Of a stretch of 64,000 nt of DNA, positions 8,246 to 16,538 are shown piece by piece. The first letter of the stretch is position 1. The number at the start of each line of letters is the position of its first letter. The DNA lies in assembly GCF_013004105.1 (NCBI RefSeq), contig NZ_CP053085.1, positions 3,100,001 to 3,164,000 on the forward strand, read 5' to 3'. Below the pieces are notes generated by a model that was not told where the DNA came from, made no database searches, and was given only the letters and a program-made list of their open reading frames with translations. Position numbers and translations under genes: made by a program. Source of the stretch: Gemmatimonas groenlandica (GTDB lineage Bacteria > Gemmatimonadota > Gemmatimonadetes > Gemmatimonadales > Gemmatimonadaceae).

Positions 8246-9730
8246 ATGCAATTCCCGCGTGCCGCCGGCATCCTGCTGCATCCAACGTCCCTGCCGTCTC
8301 CCGGTGGCATCGGAGACATGGGCCCCGATGCATTTCGATTCGTTCGCTGGCTCGCCGACGCGGGCATGAAGATCTGGCAAGTGCTCCCACTCGGTCCCAC
8401 CGGATACGGCGACAGCCCCTACCAGTGTTTCTCGGCCTTCGCCGGCAACCCATTGCTGATCCACGTGCCCGAGCAGGCTCGCGCGCACTTCGGCCACGAT
8501 ACGGAGCCGAACTCGGCACACGTGTGCGACTTCGGCACCGTGATCCCGGCCAAACGCGCGCTGCTCGATGCGTGGCTCGGCACGATTCCGTTCGACGAGG
8601 CGGTACGCCGTTTCGTGCGCGAGCAAGAATCGTGGCTGCCTGACTACGCACTCTTCATGGCGCTCAAGCAGGCGCACGACGGTGCCTCGTGGACCGCGTG
8701 GGAACGCGGTGCAGCACAGCGCGACCCGGAGGCGTTGCGAACGTGGCGCGAGAAGCTGCGCCCCGGCATCGAGCGCTGCTACAAAGAGCAGTATGTGTTC
8801 GCCGGGCAGTTTCAGGCGCTGCGCAACGCCTGCGCGGCGCAGAACATCCAGCTCATGGGCGACGTGCCGATCTACGTCGCCCACGATTCCGCCGACGTGT
8901 GGGCGAATCGTGCGCTGTTCAAGCTGCACGACGACGGCACGCTCGTCGTGCAGGCCGGCGTACCGCCGGACTATTTCAGCAAGACAGGTCAGCTCTGGGG
9001 CAATCCCCTCTACGACTGGGACGCGATGTCGCACGATGGCTATCGCTGGTGGATCGAGCGCATGCGCGCGTCCCTTGCGATGTTCGACGCAGTGCGTCTC
9101 GATCACTTCCGCGGATTCGAGGCATTCTGGGAAGTCCCCGCCGATGACACCACCGCCGAGAACGGTCGTTGGGTGCAGGGACCCGGCGCGGCGCTCTTCA
9201 CGGCGCTCACGGCAGCGCTGGGGCCGATGCCGATCGTGGCCGAAAACCTCGGACTCATCACGCCCGAAGTCGAAGCGTTACGCGCACAGTTCGAGTATCC
9301 GGGCATGGCGATTCTGCAGTTCGCCTTCAGCGACCCCGCGTCCGAGTTCAGTCCGCATCGCTATCTGCGGGAACTTGTGGTGTACACCGGCACGCACGAC
9401 AACGACACGACGGTTGGCTGGTGGAATTCGTCGGGCGCCGGTGATTCCACGCGCGATCCGGAAGCGGTCGAGCAGGAGAAAGCGTTCGCGCGGCAGTATT
9501 TGAATACGGACGGCGGCGATATTCACTGGGCTCTGATGCGCGCGGCCTTGGCGTCGGTGGCCAATACCGCGCTCGTACCGCTGCAGGATGTACTCGGATT
9601 GGGCAGCGACACGCGCATGAATCTCCCCGGTCGTCAGTCAGGCAACTGGGGTTTCCGCTTCTCATGGGACCAGCTTCCCGCCGCGCTCACCGCGCGGATG
9701 CGCGAGCTGGCAGAGACGTACGGCCGTTAG
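8246..9730 (+). CDS. malQ: 4-alpha-glucanotransferase (amylomaltase)
   Basis: A 494-residue GH77 enzyme that transfers maltodextrin segments between alpha-1,4-glucans in the cytoplasm. The ATG at 8246 (MQFPRAAGILLHPTSLPS) matches the usual N-terminus; in-frame upstream codons are not homologous in style. The catalytic triad is visible: nucleophile D286 in VRLDHFRG, acid/base E333 in VAENLG and D385 in GTHDND. The length matches the family. The only nearby carbohydrate-type partner is the divergent SSS symporter gene. The TAG stop shares the tetranucleotide TTAG with the TAA stop of the convergent membrane-protein gene. Confidence 0.95.
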   Translation: MQFPRAAGILLHPTSLPSPGGIGDMGPDAFRFVRWLADAGMKIWQVLPLGPTGYGDSPYQCFSAFAGNPLLIHVPEQARAHFGHDTEPNSAHVCDFGTVIPAKRALLDAWLGTIPFDEAVRRFVREQESWLPDYALFMALKQAHDGASWTAWERGAAQRDPEALRTWREKLRPGIERCYKEQYVFAGQFQALRNACAAQNIQLMGDVPIYVAHDSADVWANRALFKLHDDGTLVVQAGVPPDYFSKTGQLWGNPLYDWDAMSHDGYRWWIERMRASLAMFDAVRLDHFRGFEAFWEVPADDTTAENGRWVQGPGAALFTALTAALGPMPIVAENLGLITPEVEALRAQFEYPGMAILQFAFSDPASEFSPHRYLRELVVYTGTHDNDTTVGWWNSSGAGDSTRDPEAVEQEKAFARQYLNTDGGDIHWALMRAALASVANTALVPLQDVLGLGSDTRMNLPGRQSGNWGFRFSWDQLPAALTARMRELAETYGR

Positions 9731-10032
9731 CGCGGGCGCGCGCCGCCTGGCACGTGCTCCTCGTCCGCCTCGCCAGCGGGGGGCGGCTCGTACGCGTAGG
9801 TGAGCACCATCGACACGATCCAGCCGATCACCGTCCATCCCAGCAGCAGGTTGATCGCGGTAATCTTCCATTTGCGTGAACTGCCACGCCTCCAGGCCAG
9901 CATCGACGGCAGGATATACACGCCGAAACAGGCAATGACCATCACGAAACCCTTGGGGACGCCACCACCGGTGTACGCACCAGTGAAGTCAGCGGGGGGC
10001 TCGAGCGATTGGAGTAGCAAAACGGGCACCAT
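9727..10032 (-). CDS. Superinfection-immunity-type small membrane protein
   Basis: 101 residues with two membrane segments: FVMVIACFGVYILPSMLAW and INLLLGWTVIGWIVSMVLTY. The second, with LGWTVIGW, is the hallmark of the family named after the T4 Imm superinfection immunity protein. Many chromosomal members have no known phage link. In phage T4 the protein blocks DNA injection by a second phage; that role here is only a possibility. The C-terminus is proline- and acid-rich and soluble. The gene converges on malQ with overlapping stop codons and is divergent from the acetyltransferase gene, 17 bases away. Confidence 0.7.
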   Translation of the reverse strand: MVPVLLLQSLEPPADFTGAYTGGGVPKGFVMVIACFGVYILPSMLAWRRGSSRKWKITAINLLLGWTVIGWIVSMVLTYAYEPPPAGEADEEHVPGGARPR

Positions 10033-10049
10033 CTCTCAAATATAGACAC

Positions 10050-10877
10050 ATGCGCCATAGCTTTCCGTTCGCCGATCTCGCGCTGGCCCGCCGCATCGAG
10101 CGCGCCGAGGGGCACGCCAACGCCGCATTCGTGCAATCGCGCGCCGCGGTCGATCCGGCGTCGGGCGCGACGCTGCTCGATGTCGGCGGCACCCTCGCCC
10201 TGTTTGACGGCGTGGGCTCGCCGCTCACGCAAACGTTCGGACTCGGTGTCGCAGAAACGCCAACGGCCATGCTGATGGATACCCTCGAAGCCTTCTTCCT
10301 CGAGCGCGGTGCGGGCGTGATGCACGAAGTGAGTCCCACCGTGGATCCCTCGGTACTCGCGCTGCTCTCGTCGCGCGGATATCACCCGATCGAACTCACC
10401 AGCGTGCTCGTTCAGCCGATCGACGCGGCGAGCATAGCGGCGGGCGTAGCGGCAAGCACCGACGTCATGGTGCGGCGCGCGCGTGACGGAGAGGCCGACC
10501 ACTGGGCGGCGGTCGCGGCCAGCGGGTGGGGAGAGTCGCCGGAGATCGTGGAGTTCGTGCGCGCGATGGGTGAGGTAAGCGCCCGCGCGGCGGATACGTA
10601 CGCGTTCTTCGCCGAGTCGCTCGGTGAACCGATCGCGACCGGCAGCTTGCATATGCACGACGGTGTGGCGGTGCTCGCCGGTGCGAGCACGATTCCGTCG
10701 GCACGTCGGCGCGGCGCGCAGAACGCCCTGCTGTCGGCGCGATTGGCGTTCGCGCGTGAACAGGGTTGCGATCTCGCTGTGATGGGTGCCCTGCCCGGTA
10801 GCGCGTCGCAACGCAATGCCGAGCGCAATGGCTTTCGCTTGGCCTACACGCGGATCAAGTGGGCGCTGGGCGCGTAG
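10050..10877 (+). CDS. GNAT-family N-acetyltransferase
   Basis: 275 residues. The C-terminal half (about 140-275) carries a GNAT acetyl-CoA-binding fold: VRRARDGEADHWAAV opens the domain, ASTIPSARRRGAQNALLSAR is the motif A pyrophosphate loop (R/Q-x-x-G-x-A type), and SASQRNAERNGFRLAYTR is the typical closing segment. The N-terminal 130 residues resemble a degenerate second GNAT-like lobe. Substrate unknown. The TAG stop lies in the loop of a perfect 12-bp hairpin (10863-10891) at the convergent junction with the beta-barrel gene. It starts 17 bases from the divergent small membrane-protein gene. Confidence 0.85.
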   Translation: MRHSFPFADLALARRIERAEGHANAAFVQSRAAVDPASGATLLDVGGTLALFDGVGSPLTQTFGLGVAETPTAMLMDTLEAFFLERGAGVMHEVSPTVDPSVLALLSSRGYHPIELTSVLVQPIDAASIAAGVAASTDVMVRRARDGEADHWAAVAASGWGESPEIVEFVRAMGEVSARAADTYAFFAESLGEPIATGSLHMHDGVAVLAGASTIPSARRRGAQNALLSARLAFAREQGCDLAVMGALPGSASQRNAERNGFRLAYTRIKWALGA

Positions 10878-10891
10878 TCCGCGCCCAGCGC
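10863..10891. terminator. Hairpin with the acetyltransferase stop codon in its loop
   Basis: Perfect 12-bp arms (GCGCTGGGCGCG at 10863-10874 and its complement at 10880-10891) enclose a 5-base loop that contains the TAG stop of the acetyltransferase gene (10875-10877). The junction is convergent with the gene ending at 10911, so it can act in both directions. There is no clear U-run, so intrinsic termination is likely but not certain. Confidence 0.65.
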
Positions 10892-10910
10892 TGCACCGTA
10901 ATGGAACCCG

Positions 10911-12230
10911 CTAGAACTGCTGGCCACCGCGTCCATTGAAGCGCGGATTGACCACCGTGTTGTAGATGGAGCCGAACGTGTAGCTCATGCCCAGCTGAAC
11001 GAAAAAGCGGTAGTTCGTCGCCAACGCCTGCTGTCGCGCGATGACTTGGTTGTCCGACAGCGCCCCGCGACGCAGATACAGCTGATCGTTCACGCGCGAG
11101 TAGTTGCCGCCGACGTTGATCGCGAGTCCTTTGGCGATGCGCAGGTCGGTGAATCCACTGATACCGTAGCTGTTGTAGCTCACGTCGTGCAAATACTGCG
11201 AGCCGTACAGGGACATGTTCACCGATCCCCACGGCTGCCGCGCGTTCCACGCCACCGTGAGATTGTGCACCGGACGCGTTTCCGTGGTGCGATCGTAGAT
11301 CGTGACGTCCTGATAGCGCATGGACGCGATGCCGACGGCGTAGAACGCGGTCAGCTGACGGCGCGTGAATTCCTTGTACGGGAACACGTTGTACTCGAGC
11401 GCCGGCGTGACCCGTAGGTTGAGATCGTAGTTGTTGTAGTCGGAGAACTGCGAGCTGGCGGTGATACCGGCCGAGAGGTGGTCGCCGAGACTCTTCACAA
11501 GCAGCGCGTTGCCGCCGTAGTTGCGCTGAATGTTCGTAAAGGTTTCGCCGTCGCCGAGCTCGAAGCGGCTCTGGTCGTAGCCAAGGTTCGCGCTGAGATT
11601 CACCTTCAGCGACTGCGTCACGCGATTGGCGCTGATCGTGGAGAAGCCGTTCACGAACGATTGCCGTTTCTCCCCATTGCCAAATCCGTTCACCGACACA
11701 CGATAGACCCAGAAATTCCAGGGGTCCTTCACCGACTTGGGACTGGCCGACGCGGTGGTTGGTGCGGCGTAGTTCAACGTAAGGCGCGACGCGAGGGGCG
11801 TCCGCGCGGCGTAGGGCCCGAGCAGGAGCGAGAAGGTTCGCGCCAGCTGTCGGCGCACGACATCGTCCGCATCGTTCGGCGCCACGAACACCACGGCGGT
11901 ATCGGCACGGCCGCGATTGGCGGACTGCCCGATCGCCGCAATCGTATACTCCGAGCCTCCGGAACCGGTGCGCAGAGAGGTGACCAGCAACAGCACGTCC
12001 GACACCAGCCGGTCGCGGACGAAGTTCACCCACCGCATCTGGTCGCGGAAGAAATCGTAGTCGCAGCGACTACTCTGGCAGTCGAGGTACACGCGAACCG
12101 CCGCGGCCTGCGACGTATCCGGGGCAACGGCCGGCACGGCTGGCGTGCTGGGGACCGTGGGCTGCGCCATTGCTGCTCCGGGGGCAATCACGAGGAGCAG
12201 GGCCAACAGCAACGTGGGACGCAAAGGCAT
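10911..12230 (-). CDS. Exported beta-barrel protein with N-terminal periplasmic region
   Basis: About 439 residues from ATG 12230, which gives a clean signal peptide (MPLRPTLLLALLLVIAPGAAMAQ); an upstream ATG adds 9 residues. Mature residues 25-150 contain two close cysteines (LDCQSSRCDYDF) and an alpha/beta segment. From about 165 onward short amphipathic strands with many Asn, Tyr and Gly alternate, ending in LGMSYTFGSIYNTVVNPRFNGRGGQQF-type sequence, which looks like an outer-membrane barrel. No family name can be given with confidence. It is a single gene between the convergent acetyltransferase and the divergent Tat-exported protein. Confidence 0.7.
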   Translation of the reverse strand: MPLRPTLLLALLLVIAPGAAMAQPTVPSTPAVPAVAPDTSQAAAVRVYLDCQSSRCDYDFFRDQMRWVNFVRDRLVSDVLLLVTSLRTGSGGSEYTIAAIGQSANRGRADTAVVFVAPNDADDVVRRQLARTFSLLLGPYAARTPLASRLTLNYAAPTTASASPKSVKDPWNFWVYRVSVNGFGNGEKRQSFVNGFSTISANRVTQSLKVNLSANLGYDQSRFELGDGETFTNIQRNYGGNALLVKSLGDHLSAGITASSQFSDYNNYDLNLRVTPALEYNVFPYKEFTRRQLTAFYAVGIASMRYQDVTIYDRTTETRPVHNLTVAWNARQPWGSVNMSLYGSQYLHDVSYNSYGISGFTDLRIAKGLAINVGGNYSRVNDQLYLRRGALSDNQVIARQQALATNYRFFVQLGMSYTFGSIYNTVVNPRFNGRGGQQF

Positions 12231-12370
12231 TCGAAGGGGGGAAGGGAGGCGGGACAAGCTGCAGCGCCGTGACTTTCTTCAGTCCCGACGCCATCATCAA
12301 GCAGACAGCACGAGGTACACAAATCGTTTACACAATGTTTCCCCACCCTCCTTTCCTTACAAAGTCCTCC

Positions 12371-13078
12371 ATGAGCAGCGACCGTCGCATTTTCCTGAAA
12401 ACGGCCGGCCTCAGCGCGGCAGCGCTGGCGTCAGCATCCTCGGCGCTTCACGCCGCTGAACCCACGGCGCTGCCACTCGACACCGTGGCCGAGGAGCTGG
12501 AAGCCTGGGAGCAGGCCCGCGCCGAAACGTGGGACACCAGCTGGACGAAGAAAGTCACCGGCAAACACAAGGCAATGTTCGACGTGCCGGAGATTCGCGA
12601 CGGTGTCGGCATCTTCCGCGCCGGGATCTGGGGACGCCAGTACACCGAGGTGCTGAAGCTCGCGCCGGGTGACCTGAGCACGGTCATCGTCATTCGTCAC
12701 GCCGCGATTCCGCTGGCCATGAACAGCGAGTTCTGGGCCACCTACGGCGTCGGCAAGGAGCTCAAGCTGAAGGACGAGAAGGGCAAGAAGTGGGCGATGT
12801 CGAATCCGATGCTGTCCAACGCCAGCACCGATATGCAGAACTCGTTCAGCGCACTATTGCTCGACAAACAAATGGCCAACGGTGCCATCGTGCTCGGCTG
12901 CGGTATGGCGTTCAATCAGATCGTCTCGACGGTGGCAAAGCAGGACAAACTCAAGCCGGCCGAGGCGCGCGAGAAAGCCAAGTCATTCCTGATTCCCGGC
13001 GTGATCCTGCAGCCGTCCGGGATATTTGCGAACGTGATGGCTGAGGAAGCCGGGTGTGCGTTCGTGAACGCGGTGTGA
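12371..13078 (+). CDS. Tat-exported protein of unknown function (possibly DsrE-like)
   Basis: 235 residues from ATG 12371. The N-terminus is a twin-arginine signal: SDRRIFLK, then a short Ala/Ser-rich hydrophobic stretch ending ALHAAEP. Tat export implies folding, or cofactor loading, before export. The mature part contains a segment near 190-210 reading NGAIVLGCGMAFNQIV that is reminiscent of DsrE/DsrF-like sulfur-relay folds, but this is weak and the family is unassigned. It stands alone between two minus-strand genes. A long palindromic repeat (13099-13235) follows its stop codon. Confidence 0.7.
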   Translation: MSSDRRIFLKTAGLSAAALASASSALHAAEPTALPLDTVAEELEAWEQARAETWDTSWTKKVTGKHKAMFDVPEIRDGVGIFRAGIWGRQYTEVLKLAPGDLSTVIVIRHAAIPLAMNSEFWATYGVGKELKLKDEKGKKWAMSNPMLSNASTDMQNSFSALLLDKQMANGAIVLGCGMAFNQIVSTVAKQDKLKPAEAREKAKSFLIPGVILQPSGIFANVMAEEAGCAFVNAV

Positions 13079-13098
13079 TGCGTTAACGCGTAGCTGAG

Positions 13099-13235
13099 AA
13101 CTCGCAACTGCGAACTCCCTAGGAAGCAGGAAGGAGGGTATCAGGGGGCAGGAAGGAGTAACGGCGCGCCGTGCTCCTGCCTCCTCCCTCCTGATACCCT
13201 CCCCCCTGCTCACTAAGCTGTTGGCAGTTGCAGTT
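13099..13235. repeat. Long intergenic palindrome, family A copy 1
   Basis: An imperfect inverted repeat of about 137 bases filling the convergent gap between the Tat-exported protein gene and the frameshifted peptidase gene. The inner arms are GAAGCAGGAAGGAGGGTATC and a near-complement ending in CTCCTGATACCCTCC; the outer arms carry AACTGC-like words matched by TAAGCTGTTGGCAGTT. A second copy with the same order of words lies at 22641-22767. The size and placement suggest a mobile or structural element with a terminator-like fold. Confidence 0.75.
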
Positions 13236-13240
13236 ACCGC

Positions 13241-14663
13241 CTACACCGCATCCGACAACGAGCTGAACGTAAAGTCTCTTACCTTGATCGGCGGCATGTA
13301 CACCGCGCCGCCCGCGCTGAGGTTTTCCGACGCATTGATGCGGATCGTCGGGCCCATCGCTTCCAGATTGTTCAGGAAGAAGATCGGCGACTCATTGAAG
13401 CGGAAATTCTTGATCGGGCGCGTGACCTTGCCGTTCTCGATCAGGAACGTGCCGTCGCGCGTGAGCCCCGTGTAGAGAATCGTGCGCGGATCGACGCCGC
13501 GAATGTACCAGAAGCGCGTGACCAGAATACCGCGCTCCGTGCTCTTGATCATGTCGGCCACGCTGGTGGTGCCGCCCACCATGCGCAGCGAGCGTGCCCC
13601 GCCGCCACCGCCTCCGCCACCACCACCGCCGGCGCGCGTGGGCGGCACGCACGCCCTGCTTCTGCGCCCAGAAGCGATCGTAGTTCAGGTTCTTCACCAT
13701 GCCGTTCTCGATCCACGTGATCTTCTCGAGCGGCATACCGTCGCCGTCGTAGCCTCCACTCGTGCTTGGCGAATCGGCCGGGTCGGTGAGCAGCGTGACA
13801 CGCTCGTCGACCACCTTGAGGCCGATCTTGTTGCCGCCGCCCTGCTTCGAGAAGAACGAGCGACCTTCATCGGCCGAGCGTGCCTGCATGGCACCGGCAA
13901 TCAACTGCACAAGATTGCCCACCGCCGTGGGTTCGAGGATCGTGGTGTAGCGACCTGGCTCGATCGCCACCGGATTCCGCGAGTCCTTGGCCTTCTGCAC
14001 GGCCGTGGCGGCCACGCGCGCCGGATCGAGATCCGAGAACGTGTTGCCATCGGTGCAGGCCCAGCCGGAGCCGGTGCCGTCGGGCGAGCGCACGGTGGTC
14101 GTCATCGTGACCGACGAGCTCGAGTCGTAGGCGAACAATCCCTTCGAGTTCGCGAGCGCCGATGCACCTGCGCGGCACTCGATGAAGCCCGTCGCGATCA
14201 GTTCGTTCGCACGCGCCAGTTCGGTCACGATCTTCGACGCCGCCGCACGCTCCGTCGGTGACGGCAGCGTGATGCTGCGCTCGCGCGGTGCCGGATACGT
14301 TTGCGCGCCAAGCTCCGGCATGCGCTCCGGATTCGGCGGCACCAGCTTCGCGATCTCGTACGCCTGCTTCGCCGCCGCGGCGAGCGAGGCTTCGTCGAGA
14401 CGATTGGTATTCACGCTCGCCGCGCGATTGCCGGAGTACGCCGTGATCGTGACCTGCGTGTCCTGGTTCTCACCCGACGTGGTGACCTGATTCAACGCGA
14501 AGCGTGTATCCGCACGCGCCGCACTGTTGATCGAAACGCGTGTCTCTTCCGCCGGTGAGTTGCGCAGCGCGCGCTGCGCGATCTCCTGCGCCTCGGCGCG
14601 CGTGAGAATCCCAGCCGGCGCGTACGCCGGCGTATACAGAGAACGGGGGCCGAATTCGCTCAC
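13241..14663 (-). pseudogene. TldE/PmbA-type peptidase subunit, frameshifted
   Basis: The gene begins at ATG 14663 and reads as a TldE/PmbA-family protein to about residue 338 (YDRFWAQKQG). The frame then changes and the normal C-terminus (a run of 11 glycines, then ARSLRMVGGTTSV to TFSSLSDAV) continues in the next frame to the stop at 13241. The break coincides with a 4-bp tandem duplication (GTGC twice on the coding strand, 13646-13653); one copy restores ...QGVPPTRAGG... . Read as it stands, the protein ends in 85 wrong, Arg/His-rich residues. It overlaps the TldD-type gene as ATGA. It could be a true mutation, a base-calling error in a GC-rich repeat, or a +1 frameshift site. It has no signal peptide of its own. 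Confidence 0.85.
13646..13653. repeat. 4-bp tandem duplication at the frameshift
   Basis: The plus strand reads CACGCACG, two copies of a 4-base unit, next to the GC-rich glycine codons. Removing one copy puts the two halves of the TldE-type gene in one frame, so this is the simplest cause of the break. Confidence 0.7.
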
Positions 14664-16309
14664 GCCCTCCTCCCGGTGTTGATGATGTTGGTCTGCTGGA
14701 AGAGCGACGGCACGCAGCCGTGGCTCACGGAGTTCGACTGGCCCGGCTGTCCCTTGGCATCGCCGAAGGCGCCGCCGAGTTCATAGCTCTTCTGGCCGCC
14801 GATCGCCTTCAGTGACTTCCAGAAATCGGGCGTACGGAACTGATACGCGACGTCCTTGAGCTGCCCCACGATTTTGCCACCCTTCACTTCGTAGAAGATC
14901 TGGCCGGCGAACTGTCCGTTGTAGCGCTGCTGATCGATCGAGAACGAGCCATCGCCGACGATCGCAATGCCCTTGTCCATCGTACCGATCATGCTCTCGA
15001 ACGTGTTGTCGTTCTTGCCCGGCACCATGCTCACATTCGGCATGCGCTGGAACTGCACGTCGGCCCAGCTCTGCGCGTACGAACAACCATACGAGCGCAC
15101 CGGCTTGCCCACGCTCTTGTAGTAGTCGGTCATCATCGTGGCCTGCTCGCGCGTGGTCTGGTAGTCCACGAAAACGCCGTTCTTGATGATGTCGAACTTC
15201 ACCGGCTTCACGGCTTCATCGTCCCAGCCGATCGCACCGAGCGATCCCTTCTGCTCACGGTCGCCGACCACGTTCAGCAGATCCGATCCGATGCGCAGCT
15301 TGCCGAGCACCTGCGCCGGCGGCGCGATGAAACTCGTGCCGGCGTAGTTGGCTTCGAAACCGAGCGCACGATCGAGCTCGGTGGGGTGCGCGATCACTTC
15401 GTGCACCGTCAGCCACAAATTCGACGGGTGCAGCAGCAGGTCGTAGCGACCCGGCTCCACCGGCTTGGCGCTCAACTTCTGCACCGCCAGCTCCGCCCAC
15501 TTGGGCGCGCGTTCGGCCATCTTCGAGTTGATCACCCACTCGTAGCCCAGGCCCATCGGCGCAATCTCGCTGCTCTGCACCGTCTGGAAGTCGGAGAAGT
15601 CGGCCGACACCGCCGTGACGGACATGCTGGGCGAGGTGCGATAGATCGTCTGCACGAGGAACGATCCGTCGCTCGTCATCAGCGATTTTTCTTCGCGCAG
15701 GAAGAACATGCTCGACGTGACGTTACGGATGCCCTTCACCTTGAGCGCCGACTCATTGGCGGCCAACAGCAGCGCCACCTTGTCGGTGATCGCGACGTTG
15801 AACGGGTCGGTTTCGATGGGGCTCTTCCACTCACCCACCTGATTGCCAGGCGTGGGGGCAAGCTGCACCGGACGCAGCTGACTGGCGCGGTTGGCCCGGG
15901 CCTGTTCGAGCGCGGCGCGGGTGGCCGTGGCCACCGAGTCTTTGTCGAGACGGCTGGTGGCGGCGAAGCCCCAGGCACCGTCGACCAGCGTGCGCACGCC
16001 AAGGCCGAACGTGTCGGTGTCACTCACACCCTGCACGATGCGATCGCGCGTATTCACGTTCTGCTGGCGGCGGGCCGCCACGCGGACGTCGGCGTACGAG
16101 GCGCCACCGGTCTTCGCGACGTCGAGCGCCGCCTGCATAAGGGCCTTGATGGCCGGATCATCGGCCGACGGCAAATCGGACGAAATGAGGCCGGGGGCGG
16201 CGATCAGCGAACCGGAGGGGGCCAGCGCGGAAGCCGATCGCGTAGCGACCAAGCCACCGGCGGCCACGGCGGCGCTTGCCTTGAGAAAATCGCGGCGGGA
16301 GCGTGTCAT
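14660..16309 (-). CDS. TldD-family metallopeptidase with Tat signal
   Basis: 549 residues. The N-terminus is a twin-arginine signal (RSRRDFLK, then an Ala-rich core ending SASALA). The TldD zinc site is complete: H303-E304 and H308 in HEVIAH, and a C-terminal cysteine, C532 in SHGCVPSL. E. coli TldD pairs with TldE (PmbA) in the cytoplasm to degrade unfolded peptides and trim microcin B17. Here the catalytic subunit appears to be exported, and the adjacent TldE-type gene, coupled by an ATGA overlap, is frameshifted. Export of the pair together through the Tat pathway is an inference. The gene starts 230 bases from the divergent M20 peptidase gene. Confidence 0.9.
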   Translation of the reverse strand: MTRSRRDFLKASAAVAAGGLVATRSASALAPSGSLIAAPGLISSDLPSADDPAIKALMQAALDVAKTGGASYADVRVAARRQQNVNTRDRIVQGVSDTDTFGLGVRTLVDGAWGFAATSRLDKDSVATATRAALEQARANRASQLRPVQLAPTPGNQVGEWKSPIETDPFNVAITDKVALLLAANESALKVKGIRNVTSSMFFLREEKSLMTSDGSFLVQTIYRTSPSMSVTAVSADFSDFQTVQSSEIAPMGLGYEWVINSKMAERAPKWAELAVQKLSAKPVEPGRYDLLLHPSNLWLTVHEVIAHPTELDRALGFEANYAGTSFIAPPAQVLGKLRIGSDLLNVVGDREQKGSLGAIGWDDEAVKPVKFDIIKNGVFVDYQTTREQATMMTDYYKSVGKPVRSYGCSYAQSWADVQFQRMPNVSMVPGKNDNTFESMIGTMDKGIAIVGDGSFSIDQQRYNGQFAGQIFYEVKGGKIVGQLKDVAYQFRTPDFWKSLKAIGGQKSYELGGAFGDAKGQPGQSNSVSHGCVPSLFQQTNIINTGRRA

Positions 16310-16538
16310 GAGCAGATCATGAGCAGGGCGGGAGGAGACACGGACCGCTCACGGGCGTGCCATGGGCGGGTCCGGTACGGACCAACGGTCGTAGCAACTT
16401 ACGCGACCGACCGCGGTCCTGTTGAACGCCGTGGGCTGAACGCCGCGCGATCGATTTCTCTTTAGCTTTCACGAGTCCGGCTCGCGTCATCACGGCGCGT
16501 TCCGTCCCTCACGTTTCGTCGTTGGAGCCTTTCCGACC

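Noticed and set aside
12170-12370. Upstream in-frame extension of the Tat-exported protein gene.
   Set aside because: The Tat signal begins at ATG 12371; the extra 67 codons overlap the divergent gene's promoter and coding start and do not look like protein.
13392-13640. Arg/His-rich C-terminal tail of the frameshifted TldE-type gene as a real domain.
   Set aside because: It is the out-of-frame reading of the conserved C-terminus that continues in the next frame to 13241.
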